Source: Limnobacter alexandrii | Lineage (GTDB): Bacteria > Pseudomonadota > Gammaproteobacteria > Burkholderiales > Burkholderiaceae_B | Length of the DNA stretch: 64,000 bases | Direction: 5' to 3' | NCBI RefSeq assembly: GCF_005871185.1 | Contig: NZ_SWKN01000006.1 | Coordinates: 248,001-312,000, forward strand | Part shown: piece after piece, positions 50,083 to 59,776 of the stretch | How the letters are laid out: every line of letters begins with the position of its first letter | Numbering within the stretch: the first letter of the stretch is position 1 | The notes under the pieces: model-generated | The model's input: the letters and a program-made list of their open reading frames with translations, nothing else | What the model was told of the DNA's origin: nothing | The model's database searches: none | Position numbers and translations under genes: made by a program

Positions 50083-50606
50083 AACCCACTGACTTCCTGA
50101 ACAAGGCGCAAGCCCAACTGGACCAACTGAACAGCAGGGAACGAAAACTGGTGACTTACGGTGGCGCGTTGGCGGCCATTCTGATTGCCTGGTTTGTTCT
50201 GATCGAACCAGCCTTACTGACCATACAACAAGGACCAGCCAACCAGGCTGCGCTGGTGGACAAAGCTGGCCAGGTGATGCGCGCTGCGCAAGACCTTGAA
50301 GCCCTGCGCGGCGCACGCTCGAGAGTTGTCGTACCCGAGAGCGATTTGCAGGCCCGCCTGCAACAACTGCTCGACGAACAAGGCATTGCAGAGCAGGCCG
50401 CATTGGTGCGCACCGAAGAGGGCGACATTCGTGTGGAGTTCAACAATGTGTCGGCCAGTGGCTTTTTGGCCTGGATGGCGCGCGCAGAGGCCATTTCCAG
50501 CATTAATTTGAATTTGGCCGAAGTCGAGAAAGTGGAAGCCGGGGTGTTGAAAGGTTATGTAACCTTGTTGCCAGCCAACCAGGGCAATGCAGGCGCGCCC
50601 CAATGA
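50079..50606 (+). CDS. gspM: Inner-membrane platform protein GspM
   Basis: 175 residues from the ATG at 50079. A short cytoplasmic N-terminus (RERKLVTYGG) precedes one membrane helix (about 28-47), then a periplasmic domain with EEGDIRVEFNNVSASGFLAWMARAE. GspM pairs with GspL. It overlaps both neighbours by four bases. Confidence 0.9.
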   Translation: MKPTDFLNKAQAQLDQLNSRERKLVTYGGALAAILIAWFVLIEPALLTIQQGPANQAALVDKAGQVMRAAQDLEALRGARSRVVVPESDLQARLQQLLDEQGIAEQAALVRTEEGDIRVEFNNVSASGFLAWMARAEAISSINLNLAEVEKVEAGVLKGYVTLLPANQGNAGAPQ

Positions 50607-51334
50607 AACGATTGCGAGGCTTGTGGCCGTTTGCCTTGATTGCCCTGGCGGTGCTGGTGTGGAATTACCCGGTGTATGCCGTGTCCGGCAGCATTGAATC
50701 AGCAAGCGACGGTAAGGTGCGGGTGCTTGGCAGCAACGGTTCGGTGTGGGCCGGGCAAATGCAGTTGGGTTTGTCGGATGGGGCACGGGTGTATGCCATT
50801 CCGGAGGCACTGGCCTGGCGGCTGAAGTTGGGCAGCGACGCTGGTTGGCTGGCCATTGAAGTAACACATCCAAAATTCGTACAGCCTTTGCATCTGGGAT
50901 TCAATGGCGCAGGTATTACTGTCAGTGGTGGAGAACTTCGAATGCCCGCAGCCTGGCTGGGGGCAACAGGCGCACCATTCAATACCATTCGACCCGAGGG
51001 GCTGTTGCAGTTAAGCTGGCTTGAATGGGAAAGCGGCAAGAACATGAATGCCACACTGAAATGGCTGGATGCGCAATCGGCGCTGGCCAGCATTCGACCC
51101 TTGGGTGAATATGTCATCACCGTGACAGGAAATCCTGATACAAGAATAGACATGACACTGGCGACCAACAAAGGCCCCTTGATGCTGGAGGGAAATGGTC
51201 AGTGGACAAACGGACAACGATTTGTATTCAATGGGTATGCCAGTGCACAGGAACGCAGCAAGGATGCGTTGACAGGCTTGCTCAGCCAGATGGGACGACT
51301 TGAAGGCGATCGCTATCGCTTGGGTGTATTTTGA
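50603..51334 (+). CDS. gspN: Type II secretion protein GspN
   Basis: 243 residues. An N-terminal membrane helix (about 8-25) is followed by a periplasmic domain with SIESASDGKVRVLGSNGSVWAG and a C-terminal GLLSQMGRLEGDRYRLGVF. GspN is present only in some T2SS and its role is unclear. It overlaps gspM (ATGA) and its stop overlaps the gspD start. Confidence 0.85.
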   Translation: MKRLRGLWPFALIALAVLVWNYPVYAVSGSIESASDGKVRVLGSNGSVWAGQMQLGLSDGARVYAIPEALAWRLKLGSDAGWLAIEVTHPKFVQPLHLGFNGAGITVSGGELRMPAAWLGATGAPFNTIRPEGLLQLSWLEWESGKNMNATLKWLDAQSALASIRPLGEYVITVTGNPDTRIDMTLATNKGPLMLEGNGQWTNGQRFVFNGYASAQERSKDALTGLLSQMGRLEGDRYRLGVF

Positions 51335-53757
51335 TGAAAGAAGCAAAAATAAAAGGAACAGTGAGCTTGAACACTGCACGCATGGGACAAATGAAACGCT
51401 CGCTTTTGAGCATTGCGCTGGCCTCTATGGGCTTGGGATTGGGTGTTGCAGGCCATGCACAAAACCTGAACCTTCAAAGCACGGCACGGGTACAAAACAG
51501 CCAGGAAGACAAGTTTGCACTGAACTTTGTGAACGCCGACATTGATGCGGTGGTGCGTGCAATTGGCTCGTTTACCAATCAAACCTTTGTGGTTGACCCG
51601 CGCGTGCGCGGCACCATTTCACTGGTGTCGCCTGAACCCTTGAGCGCAGCCGATGCGAAAAATGCGCTGCTGGCGGCGCTGCGCCTGCAAGGCTTCACCA
51701 TTGTGGAAAGTGGTGGAATTGCCCGTGTGTTGCCCGAAAACGATGCCAAGGTGCAAGCCGACAGTGTCGACCCCCGCCGCGCGATGAACCAAAGCGGCAA
51801 TGCAATCGTGACCCAGGTGTTTCAGTTGAACTATGAATCGGCCACTGCACTGGTTCCGGTGCTGCGCCCCTTGATTGCACCGAACAACACCATTGCCGCC
51901 TATCCCAACAACAACACCCTGGTGATTACCGATTACGCAGACAACCTGCAACGAATTGCCCGAATTATTGCCAGCATTGATGGCCCTTACTCCGGAGACC
52001 TGGAAGTAGTTCCGCTGGAACATGCACTGGCTGTGGATTTGGCTGCCATATTGGGCCGCATGCTGGATGAAGGCAACCGGGGAACCGGCGCTGCCGTGGA
52101 TGCAGGGCAGCGTTTGTCCGTGATGGCAGACCCCCGCACCAATTCACTATTACTGCGCACGCCCAGCAAGGCGCGATTGAACCTCGCGAAGGCCTTGATT
52201 GCCAAGCTGGACCAGCCCACCAAACAGCCTGGCAATGTGTGGGTGGTGTACCTGAAAAACGCCGAAGCGGCCAAGCTGGCGAAAACACTGCAAGCGGTGC
52301 TCAGCAGCAGTCCGATTTCTGACAACAGTTCATCGGGATTGAGCTCGCTTTCTGGCGGCGGCTTGGCAGGTGGATTGGGCGACACATCGAATACCAACAA
52401 CAGCACGCGCAACGTTACCAATGGCAGCCCTGGCTTGGGCGGTGGCAGCAGCTTGGGCTCCTCATTGGGTGGTGGTACTTCCAGCGGGCAATTGAGCGCG
52501 GCTTCCGGCAATGTGGATTTGAACAACGGCGGCATTGTGCAGGCCGACCCTTCCACCAATTCGCTGATTATCACCGCGCCCGAACCGATTTACCGCAACC
52601 TGCGCTCCATCATCGAAAAGCTGGATGTGCGCCGCGCACAAGTGTTTGTAGAGTCCCTCATTGTTGAAGTGTCCACTGACAAAGCAGCCGAGTTTGGCAT
52701 TCAGTTTCAGGGCTTGTCGGGCGTGGGTGCGGACGGTGTGCGCGTAATCGGCGGCACCAACTTCAATGACCCAGGTTCAGGCAGCAATATTCTGGGCGCA
52801 GCCACCAACCTGGGTTCGGTGGGCCGCGGTTTGAACATCGGCGTGATTGACGGACAGGTGAATATTCCAGGCATTGGCACCATTTCCAACCTGGGCTTTT
52901 TGGCGCGGGCACTGGAAAGCAAGGCCAATGCGAACATTCTTTCCACACCGAATATTCTGACGCTGGACAACGAGGAGGCCAAAATTGTAATTGGCCAGAA
53001 CGTGCCTTTCATCACCGGCCAATTCACCAACAGCGGTGGCAACGGCGCAACTGTAAACCCCTTCCAGACCATTGAGCGACAGGACGTGGGCTTGACCTTG
53101 CGCGTGAAGCCGCAGGTGTCTGAAGGCGGCATCGTGAAGCTGGGGATTTTCCAGGAAGTGAGTTCGGTGGTGGACAGTACCAATGTGTCGGGCATCATCA
53201 CCAACAAACGCTCCATTGAAAGCAATGTGCTGGTCGAAACCGGGAACATCATTGTGCTGGGTGGTTTGGTGGAAGACCGGGTAACAGGCAATGAGGAAAA
53301 GGTGCCGGGCTTGGGCGATGTGCCAGTGCTGGGGCAGTTTTTCCGCTACGACAACCGACGCCGCCAGAAAACCAACTTGATGGTGTTTTTGCGGCCCGTG
53401 GTGGTGCGCAACGAGGACCAGGCCCAAAGCATTGTGACGAACCGCTACGACTACATGCGCCAGTTGCAACAGGAAAACCAGCCCGAAAAACGCTTTGGCT
53501 TGCCCAATATGGAAGCCCCAGTGTTGCCAAGCCGCCGACCTGCCGATATAGCGCGCCCCAACGCGGTGGCCCCGGCTCAAAACAATGCTGATTCAATCAA
53601 CCTGACGCCAAGCAATCGCATTTTGGTGATTCCACGCGCAGGGGAAAGCAGCAGCAATTCCGATGTAGGCCCCAATGGCGGGCGCATTGTACGCGGCAGC
53701 GGCAATGAAACCAGCTCGAACCTGGGCACAGCGCCCACTGGAGGTAACAAGCCTTGA
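51334..53757 (+). CDS. gspD: Outer-membrane secretin GspD
   Basis: 807 residues from the ATG at 51334; an ATG at 51391 (MKRSLLSIAL) directly before the signal peptide is an alternative. Signal peptide ends in AGHAQ. The N0 domain (FALNFVNADIDAVVRAIGSFTNQTFVVDPRVRGTISL) and N1-N3 repeats follow. A long Gly/Ser/Asn-rich stretch (about 325-390) interrupts N3. The secretin core has VPFITGQFTNSGG, IERQDVGLTLRVKPQVSEGG and VLGGLVEDRVTGNEEKVPGLGDVPVLGQFFR. The end is Pro/Asn-rich with no evident S domain. It forms the outer-membrane channel. Confidence 0.95.
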   Translation: MKEAKIKGTVSLNTARMGQMKRSLLSIALASMGLGLGVAGHAQNLNLQSTARVQNSQEDKFALNFVNADIDAVVRAIGSFTNQTFVVDPRVRGTISLVSPEPLSAADAKNALLAALRLQGFTIVESGGIARVLPENDAKVQADSVDPRRAMNQSGNAIVTQVFQLNYESATALVPVLRPLIAPNNTIAAYPNNNTLVITDYADNLQRIARIIASIDGPYSGDLEVVPLEHALAVDLAAILGRMLDEGNRGTGAAVDAGQRLSVMADPRTNSLLLRTPSKARLNLAKALIAKLDQPTKQPGNVWVVYLKNAEAAKLAKTLQAVLSSSPISDNSSSGLSSLSGGGLAGGLGDTSNTNNSTRNVTNGSPGLGGGSSLGSSLGGGTSSGQLSAASGNVDLNNGGIVQADPSTNSLIITAPEPIYRNLRSIIEKLDVRRAQVFVESLIVEVSTDKAAEFGIQFQGLSGVGADGVRVIGGTNFNDPGSGSNILGAATNLGSVGRGLNIGVIDGQVNIPGIGTISNLGFLARALESKANANILSTPNILTLDNEEAKIVIGQNVPFITGQFTNSGGNGATVNPFQTIERQDVGLTLRVKPQVSEGGIVKLGIFQEVSSVVDSTNVSGIITNKRSIESNVLVETGNIIVLGGLVEDRVTGNEEKVPGLGDVPVLGQFFRYDNRRRQKTNLMVFLRPVVVRNEDQAQSIVTNRYDYMRQLQQENQPEKRFGLPNMEAPVLPSRRPADIARPNAVAPAQNNADSINLTPSNRILVIPRAGESSSNSDVGPNGGRIVRGSGNETSSNLGTAPTGGNKP

Positions 53758-55217
53758 GCGAGCTGCGCTTCAACCCACAAACTGTTGCCCGTTTGCACTA
53801 CGGTTTTGCGCGACAAAACCAGGTGCTGTGCCTGGACGCACATGCCGATCAATGGCGCCTGGCTTTCAGCCCACGCACGCCCAGCCATGCACTGATTGAA
53901 GCGCAGCGTGTGGCACCCTGCCCGATCGACTGGGTGTTTTGTGAAGATGCTGTGGTGCTGGAAAAAACGATCAATCAAGCGTATTCGAACCAGGAAACCA
54001 GTGCAGCGGCCGTGGCCGACGAGGTGGCGGGCGACCTGGACCTGGACCAGTTGATGCAAGACATTCCAGCAGTTGAAGACCTGCTGGAAACCGAGGATGA
54101 CGCGCCGATTATCCGGATGATCAACGCCTTGTTGACCCAGGCCAGCCGAGATGGCGCATCGGATATTCACATCGAAGCGTTCGAAACCCATTCAGCAGTT
54201 CGCTTCCGCGTCGACGGCACCCTGCGGGATGTGTTGCAACCTCGCCGAGAACTGCACTCCGCCCTTATTTCACGTATCAAGATTATGGCCAGCCTGGACA
54301 TTGCTGAAAAGCGATTGCCACAAGATGGCCGAATCACCCTGCGCATTGGCGGCAAGCCGATGGACGTGCGGGTTTCAACCTTGCCCACAGGCCACGGTGA
54401 ACGCGCCGTGCTGCGTTTGCTCGACAAAGAAGCGGGCCGGCTTGAACTGAGCCGACTGGGCATGCCAGAGCACACCCTGAAGGAAATGGATCGTCTGTGC
54501 AATATGCCGCACGGCATTATCTTGGTCACAGGCCCAACAGGTTCGGGTAAAACCACCACGCTGTATGCCGCGCTGTCGCGAATTGATTCATCCACCACGA
54601 ATGTGATGACGGTGGAAGACCCGGTCGAATACGACTTGCCCGGCATCAGCCAAACCCCTGTGAATGCCAAAATCGACATGACCTTTGCCAAGGCCTTGCG
54701 CGCCATTTTGCGCCAGGACCCCGACGTGATCATGATCGGTGAAATCCGCGACCTTGAAACTGCGCAAATTGCGGTGCAGGCTTCGCTGACGGGTCACCTG
54801 GTGTTGGCCACTTTGCACACCAACGACTCGGTGAGCGCAGTAACGCGTTTGGTCGACATGGGTGTTGAACCATTTTTGCTGTCCTCCAGCCTGTTGGGCG
54901 TGTTGGCCCAGCGCTTGGTGCGCCGCCTGTGCCCCCACTGCAAAACAAGCACCGTGGACGAGCAAGGCGCGACCCACTGGCATGCCAATGGCTGCGACCA
55001 ATGCGGCCACACAGGCTACATTGGCCGAACCGGCGTGTACGAATTGTTCACCATCGACGATGAATTGCGCACCATGGTGCACAACGAAAACTCGGAAGCA
55101 GAAATGCGCCAACGCGCGCAGGCCAAGGGCATGAAGAACATGAGGGAAGACGGCCAACGCTGGGTTGACACAGGCACCACCACACTGGAAGAACTGCTTC
55201 GAGTGACGAGAGATTAA
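53754..55217 (+). CDS. gspE: Type II secretion ATPase GspE
   Basis: 487 residues from a TTG start that overlaps the gspD stop (TTGA), with a GGAGGT ribosome site. The N-terminal domain (about 1-100) binds GspL. Walker A is GPTGSGKTTT (near 260), Asp box and Walker B are in VMTVEDPVEYDLPGISQ and PDVIMIGEIRDLETAQIAVQASLTGHLVLATLHTND. A Cys-4 zinc motif (CPHC, CDQC) follows. It powers pseudopilus assembly from the cytoplasm. Confidence 0.96.
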   Translation: MSELRFNPQTVARLHYGFARQNQVLCLDAHADQWRLAFSPRTPSHALIEAQRVAPCPIDWVFCEDAVVLEKTINQAYSNQETSAAAVADEVAGDLDLDQLMQDIPAVEDLLETEDDAPIIRMINALLTQASRDGASDIHIEAFETHSAVRFRVDGTLRDVLQPRRELHSALISRIKIMASLDIAEKRLPQDGRITLRIGGKPMDVRVSTLPTGHGERAVLRLLDKEAGRLELSRLGMPEHTLKEMDRLCNMPHGIILVTGPTGSGKTTTLYAALSRIDSSTTNVMTVEDPVEYDLPGISQTPVNAKIDMTFAKALRAILRQDPDVIMIGEIRDLETAQIAVQASLTGHLVLATLHTNDSVSAVTRLVDMGVEPFLLSSSLLGVLAQRLVRRLCPHCKTSTVDEQGATHWHANGCDQCGHTGYIGRTGVYELFTIDDELRTMVHNENSEAEMRQRAQAKGMKNMREDGQRWVDTGTTTLEELLRVTRD

Positions 55218-55223
55218 CCACAC

Positions 55224-56438
55224 ATGGCCGTTTTTCGATACGAGGCATTAAACGCCCAAGGCAAAACAGTCAAAGGCTCGATGGAAGCCGATTCGCCCCG
55301 CGCCGCGCGCAACCAAATGCGCATGCAGGGCATGACCCCAATTGAAGTCGTTGAGGTGGGCAGCGCCAAGATGACCGGCAAGAAAGCCGGGCGTTTTGAC
55401 CGGGAACTGAGCAACCGTGAAGTGGTGCTGTTGACCCGCCAGCTGGCCAGCCTGCTGCAAGCCCGTTTGGCATTGGCACAAGCTTTGGCGGCATTGGTTG
55501 AACAGGCTGAGAAACCCTTGATACGGGAACGCATCAACAGCATTCGTTCTGAAGTGGTTTCTGGCACACCCTTAAGCCAGGCACTGGCGCAGTACCCAAA
55601 AGCCTTCCCTGAAATGTATGTGGCCACTGTGGCTGCGGGTGAAAATACCGGTGATTTGGGTGGCGTGCTGTCCAAACTGGCCGACGCACTGGAAGCCCGC
55701 CAGGCCTTGCAACAAAAAGTGAGTGCCGCCTTTATTTACCCAGCCATTGTGACGGTGGTCGCCTTGATGGTGGTGATTGGTCTGCTGACCTATGTGGTGC
55801 CACAGGTGGTGTCGGTGTTCGAAAGCAACAACCAGGCTTTGCCAACCTTGACCGTGGTGATGATCGCCTTGTCCGACTTGTTGCGCGATTGGGGATGGCT
55901 GATGGCCCTTGCGCTTGCAATTGCCATTTACCTGTTTCGCAACGCGCTGAAGAACAAAGCCTTCAAGCTGAAGTTTGATGAAGCCGTGCTGACCATCCCG
56001 GTGGTTGGCCCTTTTGTGCGGGCAGTGAACACTGCGCGTTTGGCTTCCACGCTGTCGATACTGGTGGGCAGCGGTGTTCCCATTTTGAAGGCGCTGGCTG
56101 CGGCCAACCGCACCTTGGGCAACAGCGCATTGCAGCTGGCCATGATCGATGTTCAGGAGCGCGTGAAAGAAGGCAGTGGCTTGAGCAAAGCCATGGGCAA
56201 AAGCGGCCTGTTTCCGCCAGTGCTCACCCACCTTGTGGCCAGCGGCGAGGCCACGGGGCAGCTGGCTGCCATGCTGGAGCGTGCCTCGGAAAGCCAACGC
56301 ACCGAAGTGGAACGCAAAGCCATGTGGCTGACCAGCTTAATGGAGCCCATACTTATTTTGGTGATGGGCCTGATTGTGTTATTGATTGTACTGGCTGTGA
56401 TGATGCCGATTATTGAAGTCAACCAACTGATCCAATGA
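55224..56438 (+). CDS. gspF: Inner-membrane platform protein GspF
   Basis: 404 residues. Two repeated GspF domains (about 70-195 and 275-395) with three membrane helices: near 170-195, 220-240 and 375-400. Motifs are LLTRQLASLLQARLALAQAL, PEMYVATVAAGENTGDLGGVL and FPPVLTHLVASGEATGQLAAML. It is the core of the assembly platform. The stop overlaps the following response regulator start by four bases, so the T2SS and signalling genes appear to be one operon. Confidence 0.95.
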   Translation: MAVFRYEALNAQGKTVKGSMEADSPRAARNQMRMQGMTPIEVVEVGSAKMTGKKAGRFDRELSNREVVLLTRQLASLLQARLALAQALAALVEQAEKPLIRERINSIRSEVVSGTPLSQALAQYPKAFPEMYVATVAAGENTGDLGGVLSKLADALEARQALQQKVSAAFIYPAIVTVVALMVVIGLLTYVVPQVVSVFESNNQALPTLTVVMIALSDLLRDWGWLMALALAIAIYLFRNALKNKAFKLKFDEAVLTIPVVGPFVRAVNTARLASTLSILVGSGVPILKALAAANRTLGNSALQLAMIDVQERVKEGSGLSKAMGKSGLFPPVLTHLVASGEATGQLAAMLERASESQRTEVERKAMWLTSLMEPILILVMGLIVLLIVLAVMMPIIEVNQLIQ

Positions 56439-57148
56439 ACATACAAAGCAGAACAGAAATTGGACAAGACACCATCCGCGTGATGCTGGTGGACGACGAC
56501 GAGCGCATACAACAAGCGCTGCGCCTGGGCATTGAAACCCACCCTGAGCTGAACCTGGTCGGACAGGCCTACACCCTGAAAGAAGCCATGATCGTGGTTG
56601 AACAACTGCAACCCGATGTAGTACTGGTTGACCTGGGCTTACCCGATGGCAGCGGGCTGGAATTGATCGCGCACATTCACCAGCACCTGCCTGGTTGCGA
56701 AAGCATGGTATTGACCGTGTTTGGTGATGAATCACATGTGATTTCAAGTATTGAGGCGGGGGCCACAGGCTACCTGACCAAAGACACACGCACCGCAGAC
56801 ATTCTGGACCGATTGAAACAACTGCGCGCAGGCGGTTCACCCATCAGCCCGGTGATTGCGCGGCGGCTGCTGAACCGTTTTCGCGGTGTCGCCACACCCG
56901 ATCAACTACCCACCAGCAAATCAACTGCCACGCATGAATTCACCCCCCTGTCCGAGCGGGAACAACAGGTGCTTGAGATGGTGGCCAAGGGTTTCATGCA
57001 AGCTGAAATCGCAGACATTCTGGGTGTTTCCATCAACACAATCAGCACCTACATTAAACGTATTTACAAAAAACTGGCGGTAAACTCCCGCACCAGCGCT
57101 GTTCATCGCGCCAATGCCTTGGGATTGATCAATCTGAAAGACTGCTGA
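56435..57148 (+). CDS. NarL/LuxR-family response regulator 1 of the T2SS-linked set
   Basis: 237 residues. Receiver residues are VDDDER, phosphoacceptor Asp in VVLVDLGLPDGSGLELI, LTVFGDE and the Lys in GYLTKDTR. The LuxR domain reads LSEREQQVLEMVAKGFMQAEIADILGVSINTISTYIKRIYKKL. It overlaps gspF (ATGA) and precedes its likely kinase by four bases. It resembles the second regulator 1.9 kb downstream, pointing to a duplicated pair. It may control secretion genes or secreted enzymes; unproven. Confidence 0.92.
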   Translation: MNIQSRTEIGQDTIRVMLVDDDERIQQALRLGIETHPELNLVGQAYTLKEAMIVVEQLQPDVVLVDLGLPDGSGLELIAHIHQHLPGCESMVLTVFGDESHVISSIEAGATGYLTKDTRTADILDRLKQLRAGGSPISPVIARRLLNRFRGVATPDQLPTSKSTATHEFTPLSEREQQVLEMVAKGFMQAEIADILGVSINTISTYIKRIYKKLAVNSRTSAVHRANALGLINLKDC

Positions 57149-57152
57149 AACA

Positions 57153-59066
57153 ATGCCAAGCGCACAATTAACGCCCGCATCCAATTGGGTAAAGCGACTC
57201 GGCTTTTTCTATGCATTGGCCGTGCTGATTGCACTCAGTGGTGCGGCCGTGTTGTATTACCAAATTGCCAAAGCCATACCCAGCGACCCCGCCGCCATTG
57301 AATTAACCATGGCACGCTTTGCAGCGCACACCGACTACCAAACCAGCCCACCTGCGCACCTGGCCAACGCTCCCGTGGTGCTGCTGCCCCACAGAATTGA
57401 CGACATGCTGCGCGGCCCTGGCGGGTTTTACTGGTATGAACTGGATTTCAACGTGGCCAGCGACAGCCGGATTGAGGCAATTTACATACCCCGCTTTGCC
57501 ATGAATGCAGAGGTGTATCTCAATGGCGATCGCGTCGCATTCTATGGCCCGTTAACTGGTGCATATGCCGAGCGCAACTGGAACCGCCCGCAGATCGTGA
57601 ACCTGGGGGCCAAGGCACTTCAGCCGGGCAAAAACACGCTGGCCATTCAAGTGCGCGCGTTTCCAGACTACCTGGCAGGCTTGTCATCGATCTGGCTGGG
57701 TTCAGACGAAAATTTGCGCGAAGCCTACCGTTCGCGTTATGAAGTCCAGGTGACTTCGGTTTACCTCAGCACGGCCTTTGTATTGGGTGCGGGTATTGTG
57801 TTGACCATACTGATCGGAATGGGCAAAACGCGCAGTGGACTGCTCACGTTACTTGCCGCCACCTGCTTTTTGTGGGGCATTCGGAACCTGGCATTTTTGA
57901 CCACGGTGCCGCCCTTTGAACATGGTTTGTGGATCCAGATTACCCAAGGCGGCTTGCTGGTGTTTGCCAGTGCAATCGTATTGCTGATACTTCTTTATTG
58001 CAGGGTGCCCAAACCAAGGCTGGAGTGGAAAATATGGTGGGCCTACACCCTCAGTTTTCCGGTTTTGCTGTTCATCAATGAGAACTGGGCACTGCGACTG
58101 GTGGGCTATTACGGCATTCTTGGCCTGTGCATGTACAGCTGGAATGTAGTGCTGCTGATTAGGCATGGAAACAACAAACAATCACTGGCACCGCACGCTT
58201 TCGGCTTTGGCTTGCTGTGCTACATGGCTTTGAGTTTGTCCGACCTGCTATTCCTCGCGGGTATTTTGCCGTTCGATGGTTACTTCTTGAATCAGTACAT
58301 GGGCATTGCCATGTTTCTGGCCATGAGTTACTTCCTGATTGACCGCTACAGCGGTCTGCTGGCTGAATCGGACCGTTTTAACGAGACACTTCAAAGCCGC
58401 CTGATGGAGCGGGAAGTTGAATTGGCAACGCAATACCAGCGTATGCAAAAAACCGATGAAGAAAAAGTGAAAATGGCTGAGCGCCAACGCTTGATGGCGG
58501 ACATGCACGACGGCTTGGGCGCCCACCTTGTGGCTGCCATTCACCACCTGCAATCTTCCAACTTCAACAGAAAAAGTACCTTGAACCTGCTTGAATCGGG
58601 CCTGCGGGATTTGCAATTGACAATTGATTCACTGGAGCCGATTGAGCAAGACCTGACCACCCTTCTGGGCGCCTTTCGCTACCGAATCGCAGACAATATG
58701 CGAAGTGCCGGCATTCGACTGCATTGGGTGGTCGATGAAGACATACCACCCGTGCCTTACCTGGACGCCCGGAACTGCCTGCATGTTTTGCGCATGGTTC
58801 AGGAAATTTTCACCAATATTTTGAAACATGCGAACGCCAGCGAGGTAAGCCTTCATGTTTCAAGGGGACCAAAATATGTGGGTGTTCAGATTCGGGACAA
58901 CGGCGTAGGATTTGTGCTGGAGAGGAGCCGACACGGCAGGGGCTTGAAGAACCTCAAACAACGTGCGGCTTCACTGGGAGGCAACATTGAAATGTCCACT
59001 GAAGTGGGACATGGCACCTGTTTTCTGCTCAAATTACCCTTGAATACCGAAACCGGCCAACCATGA
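57153..59066 (+). CDS. 7TM sensor histidine kinase 1 (DISM-like)
   Basis: 637 residues. After one N-terminal helix (about 14-36) a periplasmic beta-sandwich (about 80-195; AEVYLNGDRVAFYG) precedes seven membrane helices (about 205-400), as in 7TMR-DISM receptors. A coiled coil (about 408-440) leads to the HisKA_3 box RQRLMADMHDGLGAHLVAAI (His near 451, with the usual Asp after it). ATPase motifs: QEIFTNILKHANA, IRDNGVGF and GRGLKNLKQRAASLGG. All catalytic elements look intact. Ligand unknown. The stop overlaps response regulator 2 (ATGA). Confidence 0.9.
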   Translation: MPSAQLTPASNWVKRLGFFYALAVLIALSGAAVLYYQIAKAIPSDPAAIELTMARFAAHTDYQTSPPAHLANAPVVLLPHRIDDMLRGPGGFYWYELDFNVASDSRIEAIYIPRFAMNAEVYLNGDRVAFYGPLTGAYAERNWNRPQIVNLGAKALQPGKNTLAIQVRAFPDYLAGLSSIWLGSDENLREAYRSRYEVQVTSVYLSTAFVLGAGIVLTILIGMGKTRSGLLTLLAATCFLWGIRNLAFLTTVPPFEHGLWIQITQGGLLVFASAIVLLILLYCRVPKPRLEWKIWWAYTLSFPVLLFINENWALRLVGYYGILGLCMYSWNVVLLIRHGNNKQSLAPHAFGFGLLCYMALSLSDLLFLAGILPFDGYFLNQYMGIAMFLAMSYFLIDRYSGLLAESDRFNETLQSRLMEREVELATQYQRMQKTDEEKVKMAERQRLMADMHDGLGAHLVAAIHHLQSSNFNRKSTLNLLESGLRDLQLTIDSLEPIEQDLTTLLGAFRYRIADNMRSAGIRLHWVVDEDIPPVPYLDARNCLHVLRMVQEIFTNILKHANASEVSLHVSRGPKYVGVQIRDNGVGFVLERSRHGRGLKNLKQRAASLGGNIEMSTEVGHGTCFLLKLPLNTETGQP

Positions 59067-59776
59067 ACGCGCGAGACCTTGATCAGTTTGAATCCAAGCC
59101 TATTGGTGTGATCCTGATCGAGGACGAACCAGCCACGCAAGACCACCTGACCCGCGTTATCGATTCCTCACCGCAAATGAAATTGCTGGGGGTGGCAAGC
59201 ACTGTTCAAGACGCCTATTCCCTGCTGTTCATGACCAACCCCACAGTCGCCCTGATCGACTTGGGTTTGCCCGATTCCTCCGGAATTGAGGTGATTGAAT
59301 GGCTTAGCAAACACAAGCCTGAAACAGAATGCCTGGTGATTACGGCTTTCGGTGATGAAGACCATGTGGTGAGAAGCCTTGAGGCAGGCGCAAGCGGCTA
59401 TCTGCTCAAAGATTATTCCAACGAGGAACTGATTGAGCACATTCTGGAAGTGGCCAATGGTGGTTCGCCCATCAGCCCCTTGATTGCCCGCCAGTTGTTG
59501 TCAAAAATGCAGGCAGCACGGCCTGCCGACAGCGACTTTTTACAAGCGAAAACCGGGCAGGATGAGTCACAAAAAGCCTGCAGCATCACCGACCGGGAAT
59601 TGAAAGTCATTCAACAAGTGGCACGCGGGTTCACAGCGCAGGAAATTGCAGCTCAAATGGGAATTTCTACCCACACCGTAGCCACGCATGTGAAGCGAAT
59701 TTACAAAAAACTGCATGTTCACAGCAGGTCAGAAGCAGTCTACGAAGCCACTCTTCTGGGCTTGCTCGACCTTTGA
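59063..59776 (+). CDS. NarL/LuxR-family response regulator 2 of the T2SS-linked set
   Basis: 237 residues, same length as regulator 1. Receiver: ILIEDEPATQD, Asp in VALIDLGLPDSSGIEVIEW, ITAFGDEDHV and Lys in GYLLKDYSNEE. LuxR domain: ITDRELKVIQQVARGFTAQEIAAQMGISTHTVATHVKRIYKKLHV. Similar motifs and linker (NGGSPISPLIARQLL versus AGGSPISPVIARRLL) show it is a paralogue of regulator 1. It overlaps both kinase genes by four bases. Confidence 0.92.
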   Translation: MNARDLDQFESKPIGVILIEDEPATQDHLTRVIDSSPQMKLLGVASTVQDAYSLLFMTNPTVALIDLGLPDSSGIEVIEWLSKHKPETECLVITAFGDEDHVVRSLEAGASGYLLKDYSNEELIEHILEVANGGSPISPLIARQLLSKMQAARPADSDFLQAKTGQDESQKACSITDRELKVIQQVARGFTAQEIAAQMGISTHTVATHVKRIYKKLHVHSRSEAVYEATLLGLLDL

